Shown here piece after piece: positions 54,562 through 63,790 of a stretch of DNA of 64,000 nt. Every line of letters starts with the position of its first letter. Positions within the stretch are counted from its first letter, which is position 1. The translations under genes were made by a program, and so were the position numbers. The notes beneath the pieces were generated by a model. That model saw only the letters and a program-made list of their open reading frames with translations. It did not search any database and had not been told where the DNA came from. The DNA is taken from positions 124,001-188,000 of the forward strand of contig NZ_FOLB01000001.1 of NCBI RefSeq assembly GCF_900112345.1. Direction: 5' to 3'. Source of the stretch: Nocardioides terrae (GTDB taxonomy: Bacteria; Actinomycetota; Actinomycetes; Propionibacteriales; Nocardioidaceae).

Positions 54562-55943
54562 CCCACGTCGGTCGCGAGCAGGTCGTCGACCGTCTCGCGG
54601 CGGACGATGACCCGGTAGGACCCGTCGCGCACGGCGACGACCGGCGGCCGGAGCGCGTGGTTGTAGTTCGACGCCATCGAGCGGCCGTAGGCACCCGTCC
54701 CGGGCACCGCGACGAGGTCGCCGGGCTGGATGTCGCCGGGCAGGAACTCGTCCTTGACCACGATGTCGCCGGACTCGCAGTGCTTGCCCACGACCCGGGC
54801 CAGCACCGGCGTGGCCGCCGAGGTGCGTGAGGCGAGCGTGCAGGAGTAGTCGGCGTCGTAGAGCGCGGTCCGGATGTTGTCGCTCATCCCGCCGTCGACG
54901 CTGACGTAGGTCCGGCTGGCTCCGCCGTCCAGCTGCACCTGCTTGACCGTGCCGACCGTGTAGACGGTGATCATCGACGAGCCGACGATGGCGCGGCCCG
55001 GCTCGATCGAGAGGCGGGGGACGTCGATGCCGAGCGCCGCGCACTCGCCCTTCACGATCCGGGTGATCTGCGCCGCGAGGTCGGCGGGGTCGGCCGGGTC
55101 GTCCTGGGTGGTGTAGGCGATGCCGAAGCCGCCGCCGAGGTCGAGCTCGGGCATCACATGGCCCAGCTCGTCACCGATGCGGGCGTGCAGGGCGAGCACC
55201 CGACGCGCGGACACCTCCCAGCCGGACGTGTCGAAGATCTGGCTGCCGATGTGGCTGTGCAGCCCGCGCAGGTCGAGGCTCCCGGCGGCGAGGACGCGCG
55301 ACACCGCCTCGAAGGCGGAGCCCGAGCTGATCGAGAACCCGAACTTCTGGTCCTCGTGCGCGGTGGCGATGAACTCGTGGGTGTGCGCCTCGACGCCGGC
55401 GGTCACGCGGACCATCACCGGCTGCAGCACGCCGAGCTCGCCGGCGACGTCGGCGACCCGCTCGATCTCGACGAACGAGTCGACGATGATCCGCCCCACG
55501 CCCTCGTGCACGGCCCGGCGCAGCTCCATGGCCGACTTGTTGTTGCCGTGGTAGCCGATCCGCGTCGGGTCGACCCCGGCCCGCAGCGCGACGGTCAGCT
55601 CGCCGTCGGAGCAGACGTCCAGGAGCAGACCCTCCTCGACGACCCATCGGGCCACCGCCGTCGAGATGAACGCCTTGCCCGCGTAGTAGACGTCGTAGTC
55701 GGCGAACCCGTCGCGGAACGCCCGGGCGCGGGTGCGGAAGTCCTCCTCGTCCAGGAGGTACGCCGGGGTGTTGACGTTCGCAACGACGTCCGGGACCGGG
55801 AGACCGCCGACGCGCAGCACGCCGTCGACCTTCTCGGCCGTCGCCGGCCACAGCGCCGGTACGAGCGCGTTGACGTCCTGGGGCTCGCGCAGCCAGAACG
55901 GCGACGTGCCGGCGTAGTCGCCCGGCGGGACCCGACCGCTCAC
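54558..55943 (-). CDS. lysA: Diaminopimelate decarboxylase
   Basis: 461 residues. PLP Lys in VYYAGKAF (about residue 83), GGGFGIAY phosphate loop, HSHIGSQI, EPGRAIVG and the catalytic CESGDIV near 355. Makes lysine from meso-DAP. The GTG start overlaps the argS stop by 4 bases (GTGA), the conserved actinobacterial argS-lysA pair, in Corynebacterium controlled by arginine/lysine level. Confidence 0.96.
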   Translation of the reverse strand: MSGRVPPGDYAGTSPFWLREPQDVNALVPALWPATAEKVDGVLRVGGLPVPDVVANVNTPAYLLDEEDFRTRARAFRDGFADYDVYYAGKAFISTAVARWVVEEGLLLDVCSDGELTVALRAGVDPTRIGYHGNNKSAMELRRAVHEGVGRIIVDSFVEIERVADVAGELGVLQPVMVRVTAGVEAHTHEFIATAHEDQKFGFSISSGSAFEAVSRVLAAGSLDLRGLHSHIGSQIFDTSGWEVSARRVLALHARIGDELGHVMPELDLGGGFGIAYTTQDDPADPADLAAQITRIVKGECAALGIDVPRLSIEPGRAIVGSSMITVYTVGTVKQVQLDGGASRTYVSVDGGMSDNIRTALYDADYSCTLASRTSAATPVLARVVGKHCESGDIVVKDEFLPGDIQPGDLVAVPGTGAYGRSMASNYNHALRPPVVAVRDGSYRVIVRRETVDDLLATDVG

Positions 55944-57643
55944 ATCCGCTCCGGGGCGGAGACGCCGAGCAGGGCGAGGCCGTTGCCGACGACCGTCTGG
56001 GTCGCGACGACCAGCACCATCCGGGCGATGTTCGCAGGCATCACCGGCTCGTCGCCCTGCGGCAGCATCCGGCACTCCTTGGTGTCGTACCACTTGTTGA
56101 AGACGGAGGCGGTCTCCTCGAGGTAGCGCGCGACCCGGTGCGGCTCGCGCAGCTCCGCCGCCGCCGCCACCACCCGGGGGAACTCCGCCAGGGCGCGCAG
56201 CAGCTCGCCGTCGCGCTCATGGGCGAGCAGCGAGGGGTCGAACTCCGTGGCCGAGCCGTCGGCGAGGCCGGCCGGCAGCACCATGCCGAGGTCGGCGGCG
56301 TTGCGCAGCATCGCGCAGGTCCGCGCGTGGGCGTACTGCACGTAGTAGACCGGGTTGTCGTTGGACGCCTTGGTGATCTCGGCGATGTCGAGCGTCAGCG
56401 GGCTGTCCGCGGGATAGCGGGCCAGCGAGTAGCGCAGCGCGTCGACGCCGATCTCCTCGGCCAGCTCGGTCAGGGTGACGATGTTGCCGGCACGCTTGGA
56501 GAGCTTGACCTCCTGGCCCTCCCGCAGGATCTTGACCAGCTGCCCGATCATCACGTCGAGCGTCTGGTCGGGGTCGTCGCCGACGCAGGCGGCCATCGCC
56601 CGCAGCCGGCCGACGTAGCCGTGGTGGTCGGCGCCGAGCAGGTAGATGCAGTGGTCGAAGCCGCGGGCGCGCTTATTGAGGTAGTAGGCGGTGTCGGAGG
56701 CGAAGTAGGTCAGCTCGCCGTCGGACTTGATGAGGACGCGGTCCTTGTCGTCACCGAAGTCGGTGGTGCGCATCCACAGCGCGCCACCCTCCTCGTAGAC
56801 GTGCCCGAGGTCCTTGAGCCGCTCGAGGGTGTGCGGGACGCCGCCGTCCTCCTGGCCCTCCTCGTGCAGCGACAGCTCGGAGAACCACACGTCGAAGTGC
56901 GTGTTGAAGCTCTCGAGCGACTCCTGCTGCTCGGCGAGCTGGAGCTCGTAGCCCTTGGCCCGCACAGCGGCCGTCCGCTCCGGCTCGGGCAGCTCGAAGA
57001 TCCCGGGCACCGCGTCACCGACGGCCTTCGCGAGGTCGTCGATGTAGCCGCCGGCGTACCCGTCCTCGGGCTTCTCCTGACCGGTGGCCGCGGCGATGAT
57101 CGAGGCGGCGAAGTGGTTCATCTGCACGCCGCGGTCGTTGATGTAGAACTCGCGCGTCACGTCGGCGCCGGCGGCGGAGAGCACCCGGCCGATCGCGTCA
57201 CCGAGCACCGCCCAGCGGGTGTGCCCGAGGTGGAGCGGGCCGGTGGGGTTGGCCGAGATGAACTCGACGTTGATCCGCTGTCCGGCGAGCGTCTCGGTGT
57301 GTCCGTACGCCGGCCCGGCGGCGACGACCTGCGCTGCGACCGCGCCCTGGGCGCCGGTCGAGACGGTCACGTTGAGGAAGCCGGGCCCCGCCACCTCCAC
57401 GCCCGCCACACTGTCGTGCTCGGTGAGCCGGGCACCGATCAGCTCCGCGAGCGAGCGCGGGTTCGTGTGCGCCTTCTTCGCCAGCTGCAGCGCGACGTTG
57501 GTGGCGTAGTCGCCGTGACCCTTCTGCCGCGGTCGCTCCACCGTCACGCTGGCCGGGACGCCGTCGGGGAGGGCGAGGACACCGTCGTCGGACAGCGTCG
57601 TCAGGACGTCGACGATCGCGGTGGAGAGCTGCTCAGGGGTCAC
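55940..57643 (-). CDS. argS: Arginyl-tRNA synthetase
   Basis: 567 residues. N-terminal Arg-tRNA add-1 domain, class I HIGH as NPTGPLHLGHTRWA (about 132-145), KMSKS as KLSKRAGN and the C-terminal DALR anticodon domain ending in ALLGVSAPERM. Leaderless: TAGGCT ends 6 bases before GTG 57643. A tRNA-Arg(CCG) gene lies head to head 83 bases away. Confidence 0.97.
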   Translation of the reverse strand: MTPEQLSTAIVDVLTTLSDDGVLALPDGVPASVTVERPRQKGHGDYATNVALQLAKKAHTNPRSLAELIGARLTEHDSVAGVEVAGPGFLNVTVSTGAQGAVAAQVVAAGPAYGHTETLAGQRINVEFISANPTGPLHLGHTRWAVLGDAIGRVLSAAGADVTREFYINDRGVQMNHFAASIIAAATGQEKPEDGYAGGYIDDLAKAVGDAVPGIFELPEPERTAAVRAKGYELQLAEQQESLESFNTHFDVWFSELSLHEEGQEDGGVPHTLERLKDLGHVYEEGGALWMRTTDFGDDKDRVLIKSDGELTYFASDTAYYLNKRARGFDHCIYLLGADHHGYVGRLRAMAACVGDDPDQTLDVMIGQLVKILREGQEVKLSKRAGNIVTLTELAEEIGVDALRYSLARYPADSPLTLDIAEITKASNDNPVYYVQYAHARTCAMLRNAADLGMVLPAGLADGSATEFDPSLLAHERDGELLRALAEFPRVVAAAAELREPHRVARYLEETASVFNKWYDTKECRMLPQGDEPVMPANIARMVLVVATQTVVGNGLALLGVSAPERM

Positions 57644-57649
57644 CGGTCA

Positions 57650-57655
57650 AGCCTA
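57650..57655 (-). promoter_or_regulatory. -10 hexamer TAGGCT for argS-lysA (leaderless)
   Basis: TAGGCT on the minus strand, 6 bases before GTG 57643. Confidence 0.55.
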
Positions 57656-57670
57656 TCGGGGGCGCCCGGT

Positions 57671-57700
57671 TTCACCTGCACCGATATCGCCCGGTAGGGT
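57671..57700 (+). promoter_or_regulatory. Probable tRNA-Arg promoter (TTCACC-N18-TAGGGT)
   Basis: TAGGGT at 57695-57700 with a weak -35 TTCACC 18 bases upstream; the transcript would begin about 20 bases before the mature tRNA. An inverted repeat GCCCGCA/TGCGGGC (57704-57728) runs into the first two tRNA bases and may form in the 5' leader. Confidence 0.4.
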
Positions 57701-57726
57701 CATGCCCGCATCGCTCAGCGGTGCGG

Positions 57727-57799
57727 GCCTCCGTAGCTCAGGGGATAGAGCACTGGTTTCCGGTACCAGGTGCCGCAGGTTCGAATCCTGCCGGAGGCG
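57727..57799 (+). tRNA. tRNA-Arg, anticodon CCG
   Basis: Full cloverleaf: acceptor GCCTCCG/CGGAGGC (7 bp), D stem GCTC/GAGC, anticodon stem CTGGT/ACCAG with loop TTCCGGT (anticodon CCG, reads CGG), variable loop GTGCC, T stem GCAGG/CCTGC with loop TTCGAAT, discriminator G. 73 bases; CCA is not encoded. Lies beside argS. Confidence 0.95.
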
Positions 57800-58009
57800 C
57801 CCTCGAGATGCCGGCCCTGACCGTACGACGGTTGGGGCCGCTCTGCATTTTCTCCACCTCGACTTGTCAAGCACCGAGGCGGCGTGTCGATGCGTATTTT
57901 GCCCAACGGGGTGACGGCTGCGCGATCTGGGGTTACGGTTCCGTCACACAGGTCACACCAATCACATGCGCCACTGCTCTCGCAGGGCGCCGAGCGGAGG
58001 GGCGGTGCG

Positions 58010-59800
58010 ATGGCGCTGCTTGGTACTCATCCGAGGCGACGACTCGTCGCCGCAGCAGCGGCAGTGGCCGCCGTCGCACCGACGGCGAGCATCGACATCG
58101 CACACGCGGACACCACCGTCGCGGCCGTCGTGTTCTACACCCCCGTCGATGCCCAGACGGCCCGCACCGGGAGCGGCGTCCACCTGCTGCTCGGCACGAG
58201 TGGAAAGTCAGTCCAGCTGAGCTACAGCACCGACGACGGGGCCAACTGGTCCCCCATCGGCGGCCCGTTGACGCCGAGCGCGGGCATGGTGGACACGACG
58301 TGGGTGACGGCTATCAGCGGCAAGGTCGACCTCCAGGCCACCGCCTCGCTCACCGACGGAAGCACGAGCAGCGACGTCGTCGAGGACCTCATGCTCTCCC
58401 CCACCGGGGGCACGCAGTTCACCGAGCCCAACAAGACCGACCCCTCCACGCACGAGACCCTCTGTGGACCGTTCGTCCGTCCGCGGATCAAGGTCGTGAA
58501 GGGCACCTGCTCGGCCGTCCCGCTCGGCTTCTACACCTCCCGCCTCACCGGCCTGACCCAGGCACGGGTGTCCGGCAGGACGACCGGAACGGCTGTGCAC
58601 TCCGCGATCGCCCCGGCGCTCGGCACCTCCGCGCCGGTCGCCGCCGCCGCTGCTCCGTCGGGCGGCTACTTCCGCCTGCCGGTGACCCTCAGCCCGGCCC
58701 AGGTCGCGGCCCGCCGCGCGGTCGTCCGCGTCACCGACGGCGTCTCGTCGGAGGCCGTCGAGACGCCCCTCTACGCCCAGATCGTCACCCACGTGCGGTC
58801 CACCGCGATCCCCTACGCCGGCGGTTACGTCATCCGGACGCAGCTCGCCGACCAGTACGGCCAGCCGGTGGTGGGCGCTCCGGCCCGGCTGACCGGCTAC
58901 GCCAACGGCTCCTCCACGCCGGTCAACCAGCTCGTGGCGACCGACGTCAACGGCGAGGCGACCTTCCCGAGCGTCGTACCGCCGAACGGCTTCTACATCG
59001 CCGTCGCGGACCTCGACCTCAACGGCTCGAAGGCCGCTTCGGAGCCGAGCTTCGAGACCGTCGTCGGCCATCTCGCCCACGCCGCACCCGGGCGGGCGCT
59101 CTACCACAACAACGCCAGGGCCAAGGGCGCCGGCGGCACGGTCGGCGACTCGCGGCGGGGCACGGCGAACGCGGCCGCCCGCCGCTACCAGTGGATCGAC
59201 CAGGACGGGCACCTGTCCTACTCCACGCTCGCCGCCCGGCGCGGCGGCACCCGACAGGCGTCCCAGCCCGGGCACCTCACTTGGGTGAACGCCCACGGGG
59301 CGCCGTACAACCCGCGGTGGCTCGGGAGGGGCCGGTTCGAGACGCGGGTGTGGTCGGGCATCAGGAAGCGGCGCGGCCTGCGCAACGCCGACATGACCTT
59401 CCAGCAGAACGCCGCCCGCGGCCTCTCGGTCGAGTGGGAGGTGAAGGACATCCGCCCGTTCGCCAAGACCGCCGTCCTCAACACCGCCTTCGCGAGCCTG
59501 GCTGCCAGCGCACGGCGCGCCTACGGCTCCAACTGGCAGAACCGGGTGCAGATCAAGGTGCTCTCGAACCTGTCCGGCGGGCAGAGGTTCGGGCTCCGCG
59601 TGCTCAAGGCCGCGCACGCGCACGGCTTCAGCACGATGTACCTGGCCCGCGGCGCCGCCACCCGGCACCAGATCCCCGCGTCCGCCCACGGGTACGTCGA
59701 CTTCGTCCGCGGCGCGGCGGGCACCCTCTACGCCTACGACCCGCCGGCGTGGCAGAAGGACAAGCCCGTGCCGAAGGACCCGGCCCTCACCGCGCGCTGA
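58010..59800 (+). CDS. Secreted protein: Ig-like region plus degenerate GDPD-like C-terminal domain
   Basis: 596 residues. Sec signal with RRR, Ala-rich core and AHA cleavage site near 34. Residues about 40-340 have beta-sandwich, Ig-like character (VQLSYSTDDGANWSPI; YGQPVVGAPARLTGY ... DVNGEATFPSV). From about 400 on, the pattern LTWVNAHG, FQQNAARGLSVEWEV (about 463-477) and VKVL/THGYVDFVRG-type strands resembles a glycerophosphodiesterase TIM barrel, but the HRG and E-x-D metal residues are not intact. I infer a non-canonical or inactive member. GGAGGGG precedes ATG 58010. Confidence 0.6.
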   Translation: MALLGTHPRRRLVAAAAAVAAVAPTASIDIAHADTTVAAVVFYTPVDAQTARTGSGVHLLLGTSGKSVQLSYSTDDGANWSPIGGPLTPSAGMVDTTWVTAISGKVDLQATASLTDGSTSSDVVEDLMLSPTGGTQFTEPNKTDPSTHETLCGPFVRPRIKVVKGTCSAVPLGFYTSRLTGLTQARVSGRTTGTAVHSAIAPALGTSAPVAAAAAPSGGYFRLPVTLSPAQVAARRAVVRVTDGVSSEAVETPLYAQIVTHVRSTAIPYAGGYVIRTQLADQYGQPVVGAPARLTGYANGSSTPVNQLVATDVNGEATFPSVVPPNGFYIAVADLDLNGSKAASEPSFETVVGHLAHAAPGRALYHNNARAKGAGGTVGDSRRGTANAAARRYQWIDQDGHLSYSTLAARRGGTRQASQPGHLTWVNAHGAPYNPRWLGRGRFETRVWSGIRKRRGLRNADMTFQQNAARGLSVEWEVKDIRPFAKTAVLNTAFASLAASARRAYGSNWQNRVQIKVLSNLSGGQRFGLRVLKAAHAHGFSTMYLARGAATRHQIPASAHGYVDFVRGAAGTLYAYDPPAWQKDKPVPKDPALTAR

Positions 59801-59807
59801 GCGCGGG

Positions 59808-60287
59808 TCACCCCTGGGCCGGCCCTGAGTCGGGTGCGCCGCTGCTGTCGGCGAAGGTGAAGAACGAGATCTTCCCGTCCGCCTCCAGCACGGCGTACTC
59901 GATCTCCGCTGTGCGCAGGATGCCCTGCTCCCGCGCGGCGACGAGGACGTCGGCGACCGAGAGCCGCTCACGCCTCATGTGGCCCTCCAGCGGCCGCCCG
60001 TCGGCGAAGACGAGCACCGGCCTGCCGGTCACGACCGGCCGGGTGCCCGGGAGGCGCCACTGCAGCCAGGCCAGGCCGACGGTGAGCAGCGCGAACGTGC
60101 CCACCGCCAGCATCGCGCCGGTCACGGAGTAGTCCTGCTGGGTGACGGACTGCTGCACGAGGTCGCCCATGGTGACGTAGAGCAGCAGCTCGAAGGCGCT
60201 GAGCTCCCCGAGCGTGGACCGGCCCGCGGCCCGCGTGACGATCCACAGGAAGACGAAGACGACGAGCGCCCGGAGCACGATCTCCAT
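59808..60287 (-). CDS. DUF421 (YetF-like) membrane protein
   Basis: 159 residues: three membrane helices (about 5-22, 32-50 and 57-78) and a small C-terminal domain with GRPVLVFADGRPLEGHMRRERLS (partly quoted) and REQGILRTAEIEYAVLEADG, the DUF421 signature. Function is not firmly known; YetF-type proteins are linked to membrane phospholipid handling. GAGAGGAAC precedes the ATG. It follows the 172-residue gene on the same strand. Confidence 0.85.
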   Translation of the reverse strand: MEIVLRALVVFVFLWIVTRAAGRSTLGELSAFELLLYVTMGDLVQQSVTQQDYSVTGAMLAVGTFALLTVGLAWLQWRLPGTRPVVTGRPVLVFADGRPLEGHMRRERLSVADVLVAAREQGILRTAEIEYAVLEADGKISFFTFADSSGAPDSGPAQG

Positions 60288-60314
60288 GCCTGTTCCTCTC
60301 GGTCTCTGGGGCGA

Positions 60315-60833
60315 TCAGGGCATCAGGAACGTGTGGAAGTCGACCGACGCCACGCGCTGCCCGTCGTCCACGACGCTGACCGTGCCCGAGCGGCCGATCT
60401 GCGAGGCCGGCTGGATGTAGGCGTCGTAGGAGATGATCAGGGTGTCCCCCTCGGGCTTCTTGAAGGTCAGGTAGCGCGTGTCCGCGTCACGGGTCTCGTC
60501 GGACGGCTCGGGGTTGAAGCCCTGCGTCTCGAAGATGTCGAAGTAGGCGCCGGTCACCGCGATGGTGACGTCGTCGTCGAAGCCGCCCGCATGCGTGACC
60601 GTCACCTCCCACGGCACGTCGAGCCCTGGTCGGGCCACCGCCGCGTGCCGCAGCGAGAGCGTCCAGCCGGACTCGCTCGCCTCCGACGTCGTGCTGCGTA
60701 CGCCGAGCAGGCCGGCGAGCCCCGCGGCGACGAAGCAGAGCAGCAGCACCAGGAAGGCGCGCCGCAGCCACACCGCGGCGCGCGCCTCGCTGGTGCTCTC
60801 GAGTCCGTCCAGGGTGGACGCCGGGATCCTCAC
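60315..60833 (-). CDS. Single-pass membrane protein of unknown function
   Basis: 172 residues: cytoplasmic N-terminus of about 25, one helix (about 26-45, AFLVLLLCFVAAGLAGLLGV) and an extracytoplasmic beta-rich domain with alternating hydrophobics (WTLSLRHAAVARPGLDVPW, VSVVDDGQRVASVDFHTFL). GTG start overlaps the flavoprotein stop (GTGA). I do not recognise the family; the pairing with DUF421 downstream suggests a shared membrane role (inference). Confidence 0.65.
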   Translation of the reverse strand: MRIPASTLDGLESTSEARAAVWLRRAFLVLLLCFVAAGLAGLLGVRSTTSEASESGWTLSLRHAAVARPGLDVPWEVTVTHAGGFDDDVTIAVTGAYFDIFETQGFNPEPSDETRDADTRYLTFKKPEGDTLIISYDAYIQPASQIGRSGTVSVVDDGQRVASVDFHTFLMP

Positions 60834-62188
60834 AGCTCGGACAGTGCGCTTTCGATGGCCCGGTGAAACGTCGGGTAGGCGTAGATCATCGTCCGCAGCG
60901 TCGCCACCGGGATCCGCGCGTGGACGGCGAGGGTCAGCATTGAGATGATCTCGCCGGCGTACGGGCCGACGACGGCGGCGCCGACCAGCACGCCCGTCGA
61001 GACGTCCTCGACGACCTTGACCAGTCCGTCGCTGCCCGGGCCGTGCGTGTAGCCCCGCGAGGAGGCGCCCAGGTCGGTCTGCCCGACCTTCACGTCGAGC
61101 CCACGCGCCCGGGCGTCCGCCTCGGTGAGCCCGACGCCCGCCACCTCGGGATCGGTGAACGTCGTGTGGGGCACGGCGTGGTACTCCGCCGTCGGGCCGT
61201 CCTCGTCGAGGATGTCGCGCGCGGCGATCTCCGACTGGTACATCGACAGGTGGGTGAAGGCGCCGTGCCCGGCGACGTCGCCGATGACCCACAGGCCGTC
61301 GGCGGCCCGCATCCGCTCGTCGACGCTCACCGCATGCGGGTCGAGACCGACCGACTCCAGGCCGATCCCGTCCAGGTTCGGGATGCGACCCGCACCGACC
61401 AGCAGCCGCTCCGCGCTCAGCCGGGTGCCGTCCGCGAGCCCGAGGGTGAAGGTGCCATCGGCGTACGCCGCCGTGGCGAGCTCCGCCCGCGTGAGCACCC
61501 GGATCCCCTCGCGCATGAAGACCTGCTCGAGGAGCGCGGACGCCTCGGGCTCGTCGCGCTCGAGCAGGCGCTCGCCGTGCTGGAGGACGGTGACCCGAGA
61601 GCCGAAGCGGGCGAACGCCTGGGCCAGCTCGACGCCGATCGGTCCGCCTCCGACCACGACGAGGGAGGCCGGGACGGCGGTGGCGCGCACGGCGTCCCGG
61701 TTGGTCCAGTAGGGCGTTCCCTCCAGCCCGTCGACCGGCGGCACGGCCGGACGGGTGCCCGGGTCGAGCGCCACCCCGCGCCGCGCCGTGTAGGTGGTCT
61801 CGGAGCCGTCGGCGAGGGTCACCACCACGCGGCGCGGCCCGTCGAGCCGGCCGGTGCCGTGGTGGACGACGGCGCCGGCGTCCTCGAGCCGCTTGACCGC
61901 GACCGCGTCGTCCCAGTCGGCCGTCGCCTCCGCGACGCGTGCGGCGACCGGCGCCCACGACGGCTCGAGCGACACGTCACCGGCGAGCTCGCCCGCGCGC
62001 CTGGCCTCCGCGAGGGCGTCGGAGGCGCGCACCATGATCTTGGTCGGGATGCAGCCGTAGTAGGGGCACTCGCCCCCGACCAGGTGCGCCTCGACCGCCA
62101 CCACCTCGAGTCCCGAGGACGCCGCCCGGCTGGCGAGCGCCTCGCCGCCGGGGCCGGTTCCGATCACGACCAGGTCAACCTCAGGCAT
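60830..62188 (-). CDS. Dihydrolipoamide-dehydrogenase/mercuric-reductase-like flavoprotein
   Basis: 452 residues. FAD loop IGTGPGGEALA, redox disulfide GGECPYYGCIPTK (CxxxxC), NAD loop VVVGGGPIGVELA, FAD motif LWVIGDVAGHGAFTH and the C-terminal interface YPTFHRAIESAL, which keeps the active-site base His but has Tyr where dihydrolipoamide dehydrogenases usually have His. Close relatives are annotated as NAD(P)H:quinone/disulfide oxidoreductases in mycobacteria. If the partial gene at the right edge is an oxoglutarate dehydrogenase, a lipoamide role is possible. Confidence 0.88.
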   Translation of the reverse strand: MPEVDLVVIGTGPGGEALASRAASSGLEVVAVEAHLVGGECPYYGCIPTKIMVRASDALAEARRAGELAGDVSLEPSWAPVAARVAEATADWDDAVAVKRLEDAGAVVHHGTGRLDGPRRVVVTLADGSETTYTARRGVALDPGTRPAVPPVDGLEGTPYWTNRDAVRATAVPASLVVVGGGPIGVELAQAFARFGSRVTVLQHGERLLERDEPEASALLEQVFMREGIRVLTRAELATAAYADGTFTLGLADGTRLSAERLLVGAGRIPNLDGIGLESVGLDPHAVSVDERMRAADGLWVIGDVAGHGAFTHLSMYQSEIAARDILDEDGPTAEYHAVPHTTFTDPEVAGVGLTEADARARGLDVKVGQTDLGASSRGYTHGPGSDGLVKVVEDVSTGVLVGAAVVGPYAGEIISMLTLAVHARIPVATLRTMIYAYPTFHRAIESALSEL

Positions 62189-62213
62189 GCGCTCGCCTTT
62201 CGCTCGGGTCAGC

Positions 62214-63158
62214 TCACCAGGGGCTGATGCACTTCGAGATCACTGCGTCCTTCTTGGCATCCTCGCCCATCTCGTGGGCCTCTTGCACGAACGGCAGCAC
62301 GACGCTCTGCCCGGCGATGTTCCCGATGTCGCCCTGGACCACGCAGTTGGTCACCTTGGCGGGGTCGATGTCGGCGAGCACGTGGCCGAGCTTGAAGAGC
62401 TCGACGGGCGAGAGATCGGTGTGCAGGTCCCTCATCGCCGACAGGACGCCCTTGGCGATGAAGCCGGCCTTGTCGCGGTTGCGGCGCACCTTCCTCTGGA
62501 TCGCCTTGACGACGACCTGCTGGTGGGCCGACCGGTCGAAGTCGCCGCGCAGCAGCGCGTGCCGGATGCGGGAGTAGGCCATCGCCTCGTAGCCGGTCAG
62601 GTGGATGTGCCCCGGCTGGAACCCGTTCTTCTTCAGCGCCTCGTCGTCGAAGTAGAAGGGGTTGTCGATGTCGATGCCGCCCATCTGACCGACGAGGTCC
62701 TGGAACTTCTCGAAGCGGGTGATGAAGACGTAGTCGGGCTGGATGCCGACGAGGTCGCCGACCACCTGGCCGAAGAGCTTCGGGCCGCCGAAGTAGAGCG
62801 CCGCGTTGATCTTGTTCGAGCCGTGGCCGGGGATGTCCACCCAGGAGTCGCGCGGCACGCCGAGGATGGCTGCCGCCCCGGTCCTCGTGTTGATCCCGAC
62901 CATCTGGATCGCGTCACCGCGGCTGTGCGTCATGTCCTCGCCCGGCCGCGCGTCCGAGCCGACGGCGAGCACCCAGACGACGTCGCGGCCGATGTCGACG
63001 CCCTTGGCGTGCTCGGTCGCGACCAGCACGGTGTCCGGCTCGTGCCTGACGTCGCCGGGCAGCGCCACCAGCGTCAGCCCGAGTACGCCGGCCAGCGCGA
63101 CCGTCGCCGCCGCCCGGCGCCTCAGCAGCCGACCCAGGGTGTTCGTCAGGGCGCTCAT
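62214..63158 (-). CDS. LytR-CpsA-Psr (LCP) family cell-wall glycopolymer ligase
   Basis: 314 residues. N-terminal membrane helix (about 14-34) followed by the LCP domain: LAVGSDARPGEDMTHSRGDAIQMV with the conserved Asp/Arg set (partly quoted), IPRDSWVDIPG-type segment (here VPRDSWVDIPGHG), NKINAALYFGG, GGIDIDNPF and AYSRIRHALLRGDFDRSAHQQ. LCP enzymes move polyprenyl-linked polymers (arabinogalactan, teichoic acids) to peptidoglycan. Start overlaps the upstream lipoprotein stop by 4 bases. Confidence 0.93.
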   Translation of the reverse strand: MSALTNTLGRLLRRRAAATVALAGVLGLTLVALPGDVRHEPDTVLVATEHAKGVDIGRDVVWVLAVGSDARPGEDMTHSRGDAIQMVGINTRTGAAAILGVPRDSWVDIPGHGSNKINAALYFGGPKLFGQVVGDLVGIQPDYVFITRFEKFQDLVGQMGGIDIDNPFYFDDEALKKNGFQPGHIHLTGYEAMAYSRIRHALLRGDFDRSAHQQVVVKAIQRKVRRNRDKAGFIAKGVLSAMRDLHTDLSPVELFKLGHVLADIDPAKVTNCVVQGDIGNIAGQSVVLPFVQEAHEMGEDAKKDAVISKCISPW

Positions 63159-63790
63159 GATCCGCTCTCCGGGGTCTCGGTGGGGCTGGCCGGCGCGGCC
63201 GGCGCGGCCGGCGTACGCGTGATGTCGAACGCGAAGACCTTCCAGCCGTCGCCGTCAGGGGTGAGGTCGAGGGTGCCGGTGACCTCCTGCGGGCCGGTCA
63301 GGGCTCCCTCGGTCTCGAAGGCCAGGTCGACGGTGGCGGTCACGCCGACCGGCTTCTGCTTCACGGCCAGGACGTCGAGCGACACCGAGCGGCTCGTCGC
63401 GTCGGCCTTGTCGAGCCGGTCCGAGATGGCCGCGTTGGTCATCAGGGCGAGGTCGCCCTGTGCCTTGACCGCCGCCCCGGGGGTGAAGGCCGCGAACGCC
63501 GCTGAGTAGTCCGACCGGGGGAAGTCGCCGAGGTAGGCGGCGTCGAGCCAGTCGTCGACGACGCTCCCGACCGCCTCGGCCAGTGCGTCGCGTCCTGCCG
63601 CGGGGAGCCTGCCCGTGACGGTCGCGACCTGTGCCCGGGCAGCGGTGGCGGCGTCGGCGCCGTCCGAGGCGCCGTCGCTGCGCGCCGACGCGTCCCCGGA
63701 GCGCTCGTCGTGGTCGCCGGTACTGCATCCCGCAAGCGTGATCCCGCTCACCAGAATGGCCGCCAGGACCCTCGTGGTCCGTCGTCTCAT
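63155..63790 (-). CDS. Putative lipoprotein of unknown function
   Basis: 211 residues. Clear lipoprotein signal (RRRTTR, hydrophobic core, TLAGC with Cys22), Asp/Ser/Arg/Ala linker to about 50, then one alpha+beta domain (about 55-195) with strands such as VDLAFETEGA and GTLDLTPDGDGWKVFAFDI, like the NTF2/Mce-associated style, and an Ala/Pro tail. It is translationally coupled to the LCP gene, hinting at a cell-wall assembly partner (inference). GAAGGG precedes ATG 63790. Confidence 0.75.
   Translation of the reverse strand: MRRRTTRVLAAILVSGITLAGCSTGDHDERSGDASARSDGASDGADAATAARAQVATVTGRLPAAGRDALAEAVGSVVDDWLDAAYLGDFPRSDYSAAFAAFTPGAAVKAQGDLALMTNAAISDRLDKADATSRSVSLDVLAVKQKPVGVTATVDLAFETEGALTGPQEVTGTLDLTPDGDGWKVFAFDITRTPAAPAAPASPTETPESGS

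Noticed and set aside
57800..58009. Promoter or small RNA between the tRNA and the secreted protein gene
   Set aside because: TTGTCA and TATTTT boxes are present but spaced about 25 bases, too far for one promoter; GTGACGG/CCGTCAC arms are widely separated. Nothing firm.
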